Of a stretch of DNA of 64,000 nt, positions 1-12,300 are shown one piece after another; the first letter of the stretch is position 1, and the number at the start of each line of letters is the position of its first letter. Origin of the DNA: Dallia pectoralis (lineage: Eukaryota; Chordata; Actinopteri; Esociformes; Umbridae); contig CM055756.1 of assembly GCA_029465975.1 (NCBI GenBank), positions 3,264,601-3,328,600 on the forward strand, given 5' to 3'. Position numbers and translations under genes: made by a program. Below the pieces are notes generated by a model. It did not search any database and had not been told where the DNA came from. It saw only the letters and a list, made by a program, of their open reading frames with translations.

Positions 1-2238
1 AGAGAGAGGAGGAGGTTGGAAGTGATAAAGAAGAGGAGGTTAAGAGTAAGACAAAGAGGGATATACGAGTGAGGGACAGAGAGAAGGATAAAGGTGGAAT
101 TGTAGTACAGATATGGTTAAAAAGAAAAAAGATATTGGCAGTAATCTAACCACAATCAATGCCATGTTCTCACTTAAGAGTGTCATTTGTGTCCTTAAAG
201 CATTCATTTGCATTTAGTTTGGTTTGAAGCTTGTGGTTTCCTGAGATTTCTGCCAGACTGACGCTTTTATTCTGTCAACCCGAGGATTGACATATTTTCT
301 ATGTCAACCAACCTTACAGTAGCTATGTAAACGTTGTGCGCTAGAGATATTTTCAGCCTATTAAAAGCCTAGATATGGATGCACGGCAACATCAGGTGAT
401 TGGTTGCCACTGGCAACACATCTCTGGCCACATCTCCATTGTTTCCACTTAGCATTCATGATATATTCTGTTCTCATTGGGAGGTACGCTTCATTTGATG
501 CCCGGCGGATCATTAAAATGTTTAGCTTTATACATTCCGTACACCATGGCACAGCGAAATTAGATACACAGATTTATGTTTGCTGTATACAATATTTTTC
601 AACATAAGGGAAAAAAAAGAAAACCTAGGGTATTTGGTTGATTAATGGGAAAACGATATATATTTTTGATCAATCACAACTTATGTTTATAAAAAAAATG
701 CATGAAAAAGTTGAAACAATTCGGACATGATATATCTTTTTTATATTGTTATAACAGGGGTGTGTAGACTTTTGCATCCACTGTACATAATACATTATAA
801 AAGGAAGAGATAGATAGATAGATTAGAGATAATATCTCAGCAGCTGCCATAACACTGAGTTGGAGAGTGTGGTCATTACAGGGAGGTGAAGATAATATAA
901 ATATTAATGTGTGAAAGTGCTCAGGGGGAACTTGGAGCTGTTGTCATTTGCTGTGTTAAAATTAAACTAATGTGGATAATGTTATAAACCCTGTGAGGAA
1001 GTTACAGTTTATCTTTTTGTATTACAGTTTTTTTTCACAATTGCTAAGATACATTTCAAGCCTTTAAACACAGAACCAAATCTTCAAACTACATTCACAA
1101 AATACAGGAAAAATCCAAGGATTGCCCCGGGAACCATTTAATCTGTGGTCAAAATCAAGTAATGCTTTCAGGTCACAGGTGCCAGTACAGTTGGCAATAA
1201 ATAAACATCACAGTGCATTCGTGGGTCACAACAAAAACTGTGGTCACTTTAAAGTGTCCAGGGTATGTAGTTACAGATAAAAAAAAAAAGTATATAGTAA
1301 ACACTATTTGCAATTAAAAAGTATAAGTATTACAACTCAGTACATAAAAAATATAATATACTGTACTGCATGTAATATTGAAAGTGTGTATAATCAGCTC
1401 CTACACAAAAATACAGTAGTCCAACTCTAAATGCCCAAAGAAACAAAAAAACACTAAATTAAAAGCGTATAATACAGAACGCTCAAAAATGCTCTGCAAC
1501 TGCAAAGTCAATGAGAGATGTATTCTACCTCAGCATCGTGTCTTTGTGCTGGGTCCGGCTAAAAGGATGTCGTCCATTGACAGGAAAAGATCTAGCCTTG
1601 ACACGCCACACCTACGTCACCACAGGTCAAGTCATAGACCTTCAACTGCCAGAAGTATTGTATTGGGTTAAGAAAAGGGCTTTATGATGGAACCACTCGC
1701 CTATACGGACGCCACAATAACAGCTCACATTGTCCCAAACCTTGACAGGATGGTAGCCTGCTGAGGATTTTGTTGCTTACGCTCAAACAAAACGTTCTGA
1801 GGACATCCCAGTAATGTTAGAAAAGGTTTAGTGGGAAATGTCTCCAGGGTGGCCTGACGGTCGAAATTTAGTGTCACCACCCTGGCCAGGGTCTTCTACA
1901 ATGGAACGTTGGCCAATAATGTCCTGCCTCTCCCTTTCCTCTTCGCCAGTTTGAACCCTGCTTTATCCAGAAATCCATTCATTGAATTCAGACAATCTTT
2001 ATATATTATAATGGATAACAGATAAATAAGTCGTTTACAAAGTGATACAGAAAGACAGGCTGCAATAGTGCCTTCACGCAGTCTACAGTCACAATAGGCT
2101 AGTAGCATATAAATGCACTGTAGGCATCAGCAAAGTGTACCCTTAATCACACATGTTGGAATCGCAGATTTTGTAATCATTCTGAGTTGCATTGGAGGTC
2201 ATTGTCAATGGTAGCAAAAAAAATAATAATTTGCGTTA
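1..2238. other. Intergenic, no gene seen
   Basis: AT-rich sequence opening with a purine-rich run (1-60). It holds a short GATA repeat (807-824) and a Tc1-type end fragment (758-784). The only open frames are short and of unconvincing composition. Confidence 0.6.
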
Positions 2239-2360
2239 TTGTGTGTAATTAGATACATTTGTGCAATGTATCAATGCGACCTGCAAATGGTGTCTAACTA
2301 CCTGGACTTGTTAAGATGGCATGATACCTTTCCAAGTCAGGAATCAGGGTCTTATTATGG

Positions 2361-2368
2361 ATGCATGG

Positions 2369-2401
<33 letters not shown>
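2361..2401. repeat. (CA)n microsatellite
   Basis: About 17 uninterrupted CA dinucleotides. Confidence 0.95.
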
Positions 2402-2402
<1 letters not shown>

Positions 2403-2548
2403 CTTCAATAGCCCAAACTGCATTTGTAATTCTTTCCGTTCTGAGTACACCCTATTGCTACAGGCCTACAGCTATTGCCTTAGCCTTCCAGTATTACCCT
2501 TTTTTGCAGAAAGTGGATTTGGAGAAACCTCAAGCATATTACACCACA

Positions 2549-2731
2549 GTGTACCGCCGAGTACCGACCAGAGTACCGACCAGAGTACCGACCCGAGTAC
2601 CGAAGCAGTGTACCGACCAGATTACCGACCAGAGTACCGACCAGTGTACCGACCAGAGTACCGACCAGAGCACCGACCCGAGTACTGACCAGAGTACCGA
2701 CCAGAGTACTGACCAGAGTACCGCCACGCTG
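2549..2731. repeat. 12-bp minisatellite GAGTACCGACCA
   Basis: Roughly 15 units of GAGTACCGACCA with scattered changes (ACTG, CACC). The period of 12 keeps frames open on both strands and creates spurious ORFs rich in Thr-Asp-Gln or Val-Leu-Trp-Ser. Confidence 0.9.
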
Positions 2732-2787
2732 TTGAAAGAGAATGAATACGAGAGTGCTGTCAGGGGCCTTAATAAGCCTCAGACAGG

Positions 2788-2824
<37 letters not shown>

Positions 2825-2873
2825 GCACGCACGCACGCACGCACGAACGCACGCACGCACGCACACACGCACA
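2788..2873. repeat. (CA)n/(GCAC)n compound microsatellite
   Basis: A CA run passes into GCAC tetranucleotide repeats and back to CA. Confidence 0.95.
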
Positions 2874-3814
2874 TCCCTGGCCACAGCATATGTCACCTCA
2901 AACACAGGCAGGAGCACCATGCCCTAGCAGTACAATCATTCCAGTTGCTGAATAATAAGCAAACACTGACCTACTTTTTCAAGCAGGGAACATGAGAGAA
3001 GGAAAACACGGAGCGGAGTCTCGGTGATAGGCTGGATTTCAGAGTGGGGAGCGTAGTGGAGCCAGAGACCAGAGAGGGGGTGGTTTTGTTGATGCTGACA
3101 GACATATTCAGTGGAGTACACACCCCTGTACGCACATTCTGTCTGAATCAGATAGGGTCGGAGCAGACGGCCTCCGGTCCAGAAGGCTGCTGTGTCCCCA
3201 GCCACAGCTTGTTGGCTCCTGTAATGTCATTAAACACGCAGGCACAAGAATATCACAGCAAGCCTCTATCCTGAAGGCCACCCAGTACAAGGAATGCAGT
3301 TCACTGAATGAGGGCCCCGCACGTGACACATCGTTAATATAGGAAAATTATTTACTCAGCTCTTTCCAATAATTATTATTTTTTCCTTTTGCATTTTGTT
3401 TATTCGATGCAGTTTTTTATCACATTTATACCTGTTGTACACGTTTCGGCTAGGTTGACGACGACGTTACTACGAATGGTAGACAGATGCATGTAAAACA
3501 TATTTCCCCATTTACACACACAACATCAGTTTATATTTGGTGTACAATCTAAAGTTTCACTCCCCTTGGGATGGAATCGATAAGAAGTAATTTGCCCTCA
3601 TAGCTTTTCAAAACAAGACACTGCAAAAGTAGAAAAATAAAAGCATGTCAATTAACTGAATAATATTTCGTCCAGGTTATGTTCATAATATTTGTGAACA
3701 TATACAGATTGAAGATACAAACTGAACGTGATGTGAACAGAACGTCATGACTGTTAAGCTGCCAAAGTGGCAGAATTCTGACATGAGACTAAAGCATTAA
3801 AAACTGTCATGGTG

Positions 3815-3944
3815 AAGTAAAACTATAACAGGCCAATCCGTGACCTCCATATAAGTAAAACTATAACAAGCCAATCCGTGACCTCCATATAAGTAAAACT
3901 ATAACAAGCCAATCCGTGACCTCCATATAAGTAAAACTATACCA
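3815..3944. repeat. 38-bp tandem repeat, 3.4 copies
   Basis: Units at 3815, 3853 and 3891 begin AAGTAAAACTATAACAAGCC and end CCTCCATAT; near identical. A partial fourth unit ends at about 3944. Confidence 0.9.
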
Positions 3945-4555
3945 TGAATTTATTCTGGTCATGTCACACGCGAGAGACATGGGAACTGTCAGTTTCTATT
4001 AAGACAGTGACACGCTAGTACTGCACAGTAGGGGGTGTGCCCTTTTGCAGATCACCTGAATGAGACCTCCAATCACGCAGTTGAAGGCGTGTCATGTTGA
4101 CCCAGTAGCACACTCACACACTGATGCTCTTCACTTTCAACAATCCCCACACGGTGGGACTTCTGTGTGACATCAAACAAATGTGCTCAGTAGGTCGACC
4201 CTCTACTGCTGTCGTGTTTCCGGGGCAACCGATGTGGTGCGAAGCCTTTCCTGAGTTCTCACTTTGAAGTGGTTGAGGGGTTGAGTTCCTCTGTTGGTTT
4301 ACCGACAAAACAATTTGTTCTCCTGTCATGGGATTCTCCGCTGCCACTTGTCCTTTATAACAGCAGCATGCATTTGAACCGGTTATTTGAGTAATTCCCT
4401 GTGGGAGTTATCAGGGACCAGGGCTGTCCAGATAACTCCAAAGTGCTCCATGCCGGGATTGTGTTCTGAACCACTATAGCTAGTGGAAGGAAGCCTTTTG
4501 CTTTTGTTAGGGCCCTGTTTGTGCCGTACATGTCAGTTGGTGCTATTGGAGACAA

Positions 4556-5165
4556 CTGCGGGTGGGAGACGACTGTGGATGGGAGACGACTGTGGGTGGG
4601 AGACGACGGTTGGTGGGAGATGACTGTGGGTGGGAGACGACTGTGGATGGGAGACGACTGTGGATGGGAGACGACTGTGGATGGGAGACGACTGTGGGTG
4701 GGAGAAGACGGTTGGTGGGAGATGACTGTGGGTGGGAGACGACTGTGAGAAGACGGTTGGTGGGAGACGACTGTGGGTGGGAGAAGACAGTGGGTGGGAG
4801 ACGACTGTGGGTGGGAGACGACTGTGAGAAGATGGTTGGTGGGAGACGACTGTGGGTGGGAGAAGACGGTTGGTGGGAGATGGCTGTGGTTGGGAGACGA
4901 CTGTGGATGGGAGACGACTGTGGGTGGGAGAAGACTGTGGGTGGGAGACGACTGTGAGAAGACGGTTGGTGGGAGACGACAGTGGGTGGGAGACAGCGGT
5001 GGGTGGGAGACGACTGTGGGTGGGAGACAAGGATGGGAGACGACTGTTGGTGGGAGACAAGGATGGGAGACGACTGTTGGTGGGAGACAACTGTGAGTGG
5101 GAGAAGACGGGGGTGGGAGACGACTGTGGGTGGGAGACAAACGGTGGGTGGAGACAACAGTGGGG
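4556..5165. repeat. 15-17-bp minisatellite GGGAGACGACTGTGGGT
   Basis: About 600 bp of variants of GGGAGACGACTGTGGGT, with AGAAGACGGTTGGT and ACAAGGAT forms arranged in local higher-order blocks. Long ORFs on both strands here (WVGDDCG or SPTHSRLP repeats) are artefacts. Confidence 0.92.
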
Positions 5166-5435
5166 GGGTGTGATGTGTTCTATTTTATGGAAAACAAACA
5201 CTTTTCAAAGTGACTTTTGAACGGTAGTGTACAAAACTGCATCAGAAAATAACTAAGAAAATAACTAATATAACAATAAAACAATAAGAGACACAAGCTA
5301 AACGAATAATGACGAATGCCTAAATAGACAGAATTTATCCTCCATTTTAATACAATCACCTGGTAGAGATTATTTGTATGTATTTTTTGCCGGCAAATAA
5401 ATCAGTGTATCCAGAGTAATTTGATTGATTTGGGC

Positions 5436-5490
5436 ATTACTGAGAGTTACTTGTAGAAGTCCGCTAAATGGCATTAAATGACATTATATT
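5436..5490 (+). mobile_element. SINE tail fragment
   Basis: GAAGTCCGCTAAATGGCATTAAATG resembles (in part) the conserved 3' tail GTCTGCTAAATGAC shared by many fish SINEs. There is no tRNA-like head nearby. Confidence 0.35.
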
Positions 5491-7373
5491 ATTAAACAGG
5501 ATGTTCTCTAGGTTGTTTTTCAATATTAATCCCAGAGTAAGTAGAATTGTATGCAGTGACCCAACTAACCAACTCCACTATTCAGGCTGTCCACCCAGGT
5601 GCTGTCACTAGCATTACAGTGGGACCGCTTTTTTATTCTTGCACATCCTTCTCACAAAGATTTAAATCAGCTTAGACTATAGAGATTATCCTCTGAGAAT
5701 ACTGAGCAAGCGTGAAGGACCAGCTGATGTTTGAACCACCTGAGTTTGATGGCCACCAGCCTGAACCATAGAAAGATTAGTTAGTAAGTGTCACTGAGGA
5801 AAAAGTGCAAATACAATTGAAATATCAGCCAAACAACGAACTTCCGTCCTCATCAAAACCATTCTTTGATTAACCTAATTATTAGAATAAATCACCGTAC
5901 ATGGTACCAAGCACAGAGTAACCCAGTTCACACTGTTCAACCCTGTTGTTTAGTCCAGTTCACAGGTTCCCAGGTTGCAAACCCATTGTTCATAATACAT
6001 TGTCACATGGCAGATCAGGGCCTTTTTAGACAACACTAAGACTTCTGAACACATTTTAATTAAAATCACATTAACGTGATTCAGACACGCGACCTGTAAA
6101 CTCGTTGACAGTGTTGTTTACCTGGTCACTGTAATGATGCTCTTCGACAAACTGCAGTTGCTGGAGGTAGTAAAATGTTTTCAGTGCCAGTGTAGAAATT
6201 TAAGGCATTAAATACCAGACAAGCTTGGCCGTTTTCTTGGAAACAAATGTGATGAACATTTAGACCATGGAAATGCAATTTTTGCAATCCACATTGAAAG
6301 CTTTCTTCAGAGCACTTTAGACATCATGCTTGGTAGAGAACTCTGGGACAGCAGGCCACCTAGTGGATAAAATTTAACCCAGACCATATTATTGAAGTTA
6401 CACATACTTTACATTGAGCACAGCAGTGTGTGACGAGTTCAAATAGCATCACATGGGATGAACCATGTGTGTGCCAAACTGCGTTGTCATAGTAACATCT
6501 ATGGGATATTTACAATTCCAACATTTACCTCATGTTACCGCTAACAAATTTTCTTTCCAAGTCTGTCGTCAGGTCACAAATGTAATGTGCAGACAGTTTG
6601 GCCTCAGATTGCCTTTATAGTTCACAGAGGGATTACTCTTCAACGTCAAAACCAGAATACACACAATGATCAATCCTAGTGGGACATTTCCAGAAGACCT
6701 CCTTATTCTGTCATTGAATGTCACTTGAAGTTGCCAAAATGCAAACTAGCGTGGGTTGACATGCCACAAATCTTTTTCTCCTAGCCCATAAAAGTCACAC
6801 ACGGCTAAAGGCTCAGCTATTTCTCTTCCAAAATATGAGAAGCGTAATACATTTCGGACAAATAAAAGAGACACCTAAAGGTTTTAAATTAATTTATGTA
6901 AAAAAGCATTTATCCACTGCAGCAGAACATTGATAACTTTTCATCTTTCGGTTGGAACATTTACAATCTAAAGAAAGACTGGTCAGGTTGCCAAAACAAA
7001 ATGAAAAGTCAAGCGAAGGCTCTGCCAACACTGCCCAGTCACCGCATCCAAGGGACAAAGAGGAGATAAAGATAAGCAGACAAAAAGGGCGAAGACGGGA
7101 ACATCTAATCATGTGCAGATCTAGGCTCATATGGACAGAGCAAGAGATGTACAGAAGGTACCCAACCAGCAATCCCAAAGACAATATGGGCTACGGTCTG
7201 GTTTTAAGACCTCTGTCCTCCTGTTCAATTTACAGTTAATGAGTCAGATAATTACTGCTAATCTGTTACATGCAAGTTGAACGAGCCGCCTGATAAACTA
7301 CACATGGATTTAATTACTTTATATCTTACTGGTTATCTGTGCAAGTATCAAAATGTGAGTGTAACAAAGTTAA

Positions 7374-7379
7374 TTTATT
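7374..7379 (-). terminator. Candidate foxk2 polyadenylation signal
   Basis: First AATAAA hexamer on the minus strand after the foxk2 stop, about 860 nt downstream. A longer 3' UTR using a more distal site (for example near 5632-5637) is equally possible. Confidence 0.3.
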
Positions 7380-8233
7380 TGTGACGGAATGAGGATTTGA
7401 CGGATAAAAAAACCGTAATTGATAGAATTGTATAAGGAAACCACACAGTTTCCCTGAACAGAAAATCTGTCCACATACAAAAACAACAGCAAGATACATT
7501 TTTTGAAGTTCCATTGGAGTAATTTGAAATGTCATTGACTCCACTGCTGTGTGTGTATGCTTTCTTTATATTGTTATTACATTTTTCTTACCAATATAAA
7601 TGAAATTCCGAACATCCAAAACAGACCCAATGCGCAACGTCAGAACAACAAAATACTGCATGTCTACATATAGCTGCAATAAGGGCAGGTCAGAATATGA
7701 ACAGCTAGCTGCCAAAAGTCCAGAGATTGGCTCAGTGCTTTGAACCCTGTTTCTGAATACACACACATGTTGTATGCACCAAACGCTTCCCAATCTGCTC
7801 GTTGGTCACTTTGCCTTCCTATGGGTCCGGTGGGCGGTGCCCCTGGCTGTGGTCCCCGATCTGTACTGAGGTAGTTGTGACAGAGGTGGCACACTGCCGC
7901 CGGGTGCACTCGCTTCAGGGGTTAAAGTTCAGGTTGAAGGTTTATAGTTGCTAAGGCTTCCTGTGATCTTGGTATCCGTCGTCATCCGTCCCCCGGTGGT
8001 GAGGTCTCACAGGGACACCTTTACAGTTCTGCCTCGTCCAAAATGCCCTCGTTCCATCCTTAACCCCCTTTCTCGTCTTTTTTAAGGGGTGTCTATTTGC
8101 CAATGCTCTACAATGGTTAAATCACACAGAAAACCCTTCTCCTTTTGGCACCTCGGGAGTCAATGGAAAAAGGGCGAGGAATAAATGCTAGGAAACAGGA
8201 GGAAACCAAGTGTGCGTGTGTCGTTTCAGAAGA

Positions 8234-8442
8234 CTAGTTGTGGTGGCTGCCTTGGCCATTGGCTGCTGAGGAGTCCGTGTCTGCCCCTTTAGAGGTGGCG
8301 CTGCCCGCTTCCTCTGCTTTGATGCGCTTGGAATCAGGTTGGGCGCTGGCTGCTTGGTCTCCATTCAGCCGTTTGGTCGGGAGAGAGGCTGAAGCGGAGG
8401 CGTGAGTGGCAAGCAAGTGGAGAGGGCTGGCAACAGATGTGG
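8234..8442 (-). CDS. foxk2: foxk2 exon 9 (C-terminus and stop)
   Basis: The acceptor is GTGTTTCAG|CCACATC. It encodes SPLHLLATHASASASLP and TKRLNGDQ, then an acidic/serine tail ending GQGSHHN and TAG at 8234-8236. It contains the basic SKRIK motif also found in the human C-terminus. Confidence 0.94.
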
Positions 8443-9283
8443 CTGAAACACGAGGACGAGGAAGAGGAGGATAGCTACTAATTAGAGTGCCGGAATGTCA
8501 TGGGTCCACTAAGCTGGCAGTTAACATGCAGAAAAACTATAGCAAATCTGTAACTGTGAAAACATCATAGACAGATGTCCCAGACAAAAAAAATAGTTGA
8601 CTGATGACTACAAGATAACAGAAAATAACTTTGGAGCAACAAACCCATTTTGTTATAAAAAGAGGATAATGACTGTCAACAGTTAAAGGCTAATGGGTCC
8701 CATCACAGAAGTTCATAAAAATCTGAGCAGTGGTAGGCTAGAGTCAGAAGCACAGCCATTAGACCAAAGCCATCGAGTCTCACCTGGACTAGCCTGTATT
8801 GGCATGAGGTGGGTGCCATTCTGTGTGATCGTCTTTACAGGGAGTTGGTGGAGGCCCAGGGCCGGCTGTTCCTTAAGGGTGATCATCTGTAGGGGCGTGG
8901 CAGACTGGGTCGTCTGGATGATGCGGCCGCCACCACCTAAAGAGGTGTGGGTGATCGTTGGAACGGCTTCTACTTTTACTAGATTACAGAACAGGACAAA
9001 AGGAAACAGAACGTTGATGAAAGTGACTAATGGCGCTTTTCCACTACACAGAAACAGGTTGCCTCAGCTCGACTCGGCTTTTTTGGTTTTCCACTGGGTA
9101 AAAGTTGTACCTGTACCTGCTTCCAGGTACTTTTTTTCGTACCACCTCAGGCGAGGTTCTGAGCGAGCTGAGGCGATACTAAAATGTGACGTGAAAACAA
9201 GGCAGACTGCTGATTGGTCAGAGAATCGTCACTATTCACTGCATCATCATTGCACGCGCCAGATGTAGTATCCTGAGTAATCC

Positions 9284-9319
<36 letters not shown>

Positions 9320-12300
9320 TTTGGCCAGAGATTGCGTGAGAGCTGTACATATTATCCATTACGAATACTATGGCAAACCGAAAGAATACGCCGTGAGAAA
9401 CAGCCACATCCCGCGGTCAAACACAGCATACACTCGATTTCCCTCATTGTCTTGTGTGTGTGTGTGTGTGTGTGTGTCGCGTAGAAGATTACGTCACAGC
9501 AGTTTCCTGCCGCGTCGCTATGACGACCGTGCAGGTACTATCGGGAATGGAAAACGGAGCGAAAGCGAGCCGAGCCGGGCCAAGTCAAGCTGGTTCTGTG
9601 TAGTGGACAAGCGCCATTAGATGACTAACAAGCACCGCGGTATTGAGTGTGCAGGGCCCCATCTACAGACCTTTGGCCCCAGCGTAGTCTCCGTTCTCCT
9701 GGGGCTCGCTCTTGGTGGATAGCATGGCGGGTGTGGCCACCGTGTAGGTGTTGGTGACTGACACGGCAGGGATCTGGTGGACCACGTGCACCGTCTGCAT
9801 GACAGCCTGCTGGTTAGTAATGGTGGACACGGGCGTGGCCATGGAGTAGGTCACCGGCTTAATAGTCTGAGATACCTGCCGCTGAACCGTGATGAGCACT
9901 GGTTGGTTGTTGAGAGGAGAGCCTGGACAAACGACACGGACAAACCCTCGGCTGAAGTGCAATCTGAGCGCCAGGCTGGAGCTGGAAGACGGGTTGTCCC
10001 GACAACAAAGGCGGGCCTACCTGGTGCACTCTGTGCTACACGAGCCTCTTGAATGACAGGTTGTTTGGGCTGGACTGCTGTTGCGGGGGGTGGGGCTGGA
10101 GCAGGCTCTGGTTCCATGGGGACAGGCGAGCCCTCCCGGGACAGACTGTCAGGGGTCTGTACCCCACTTGAGTGGGCAGAGAGTACCCCAGAGTGATTAG
10201 GGGAGGCTGGGGCACTCCTGAGAGAGGGAAACAGGAGCATGAAGCACTGGTTTAATAAATGCATTAAAAGTACATTCAGTCAAACCAAATCACATTTTTA
10301 CCATGGGAACACATTGTGAAGAGCACATATGGCCACTAGGTGGCAGTAAATACCCATGTCAATCTAGTTATAGATGACTACTTATAGTTCACATATGTTC
10401 ATTTGAGTTCTCGTGTCAGTGCCGATTGTGTCCATGTGAGTAATCAATGAGGTGTGTGTGTGTGTGTGTGTGTGGGGGGGGTTAATAAGCTACTTGTGCT
10501 TGGGGCATATACCTTAGACTTACTACTGTGGGAAAAAGGCTGTTCTAGTGGCGAGAGGTTTTGGTCTTAATAGACCTCAGCCATCTGCCAGAGGGGAGGC
10601 ATCTGAATGGTCCATTTCAAGGATAGGAGGGGTCTGTCTTAATCTTTGCTGCCCGCCTCAGTGACTAAACTTTGAACAGGTCCTTAAGAGACCTTGTCTT
10701 TGACAGTGGCTGCAGCATATAAGACGATGATGGAGATCAGATTAGACTCAATGATGGCTGTGTGAATTTAGAAGGCAGTAGAAAAAAACTAAAAATATAA
10801 GCTTGCTGGTTTCAGACCTTTTGTTAGCAAGATGCTGGCCAAATAACCTACATTGCACTGGTTGGCACAAAACAAGGTCATGTAAAACCATCTCAGATGA
10901 ACTTTGTCAAGACGCAAAGTCGATAGAACCGCTACACGATTAATTAGGCTGAAATAAAAAATATAGCTGACATGTCCATCTTTATGCAGACTGAAAATAT
11001 ATACATAGTTAATCAAATGTTATTATAGGAGGGGCATATTGATTTATAAAGTGTTATAATATTTATATTTATTGAGATTCATGAGCGATATGGATCACAT
11101 TTGGATGGATCACGACTTTTGCAGCAAATTATTAACCTACGTGTATAACCTCAAATTGACCGGAAGCTAGCACCCATTCAGAATATACATAAACATAACT
11201 TAATTGACAAGTGTGACCTTCCAGATATCACTCAACACTAATAATCAAACCCATGTGAACCTTTGGAGTAAACAAATGGACTAGTTAGGTGTTGTTACTA
11301 AAGGTGGCCAGATTATGTGTGGACCCACTCACTACGTGTGCTTGTGTACCTGGAGGAGAGAGGTCCGAGGGGGGTTCGAAAGCACGGCACCCCACGTGGC
11401 CTTCGTTTCCGGAACGCCTGCTCCATGAGTTTGCCCTCTGAGGACGGGTCTATCCTCCAGAAGGAGCCCTTACCCGGTTCCTCCTGTGATCGGGCTACTT
11501 TAATAAAGTAGCGGTTTAGAGACAGATTGTGACGGATTGAGTTCTGGAACAGAATCCACCGTTATATTAGAACACTGAAGAGACGGCTGTAATGCACATC
11601 ACACTTCTGGAACAGAATCCACCGTTATATTAGAACACTTCATCATGCTACATGCCTTAGCCACTCATTTAATTTGACCAATAATACCATGTTTAAAAAC
11701 ACATTGTGTTGTTGAACGACACTTGTGTACTGCATCTTATTTTACTAGTAAAAGTACTAATAGGAGTCTGACACATTCGCAAACATAAACAGCCAATAAA
11801 CATGTAGATCTACATAACGCCTCACACAGAGAAATACAGTTGATCATATAAGGCACTGCCCAATTATGAGAGGCACATGTACATTAATGTTATTGGCAGT
11901 TATGCAGTTAGGTAACATTACAGTCAAAGTAGAAAGAGTTACCAGATAGCATTTTAATGGGTGTGTAGACTTTTTATATCCACTGTACTTGACCAGTTCA
12001 CTTTGGTAATGCTAAGGTTTTGGCTACACACCCTTGTTAAAACAAAACATTTGTTGACAGGAACAAATAGCAGATTCCAAACGAGAAATGAAAATGTCTT
12101 AATTAATCTTATCAAAGAAATATGTTTAACATCCCTCAAATAAAAAATAAATCCTATTCCGTAATCGTGCAATAATTGTTCCCTCGTATTTAAATAATTG
12201 AGAAAATAGAGCACAGATCAAATGATTACTCATGGCAACGTTCTTAACTAGATGGAGTGGCAAGGCAGGGGAAGCGTATCAGCAGCTCATGCTGGCAACA

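Larger units (their letters stand above)
5166..8233. other. foxk2 3' UTR and downstream intergenic sequence
   Basis: The upper part, down to perhaps 7374, is likely foxk2 3' UTR on the minus strand. Below it I see only the SINE tail at 5436-5490 and no coding exon. Confidence 0.5.

Noticed and set aside
1489..1671. 60-codon plus-strand ORF
   Set aside because: Basic, low-information peptide with no family match; probably non-coding or a decayed repeat.
4355..5201. Ser/Pro-rich (SPTHSRLPP) and Gly/Trp-rich ORFs on opposite strands
   Set aside because: Pure translation of a 15-17-bp minisatellite in several frames.
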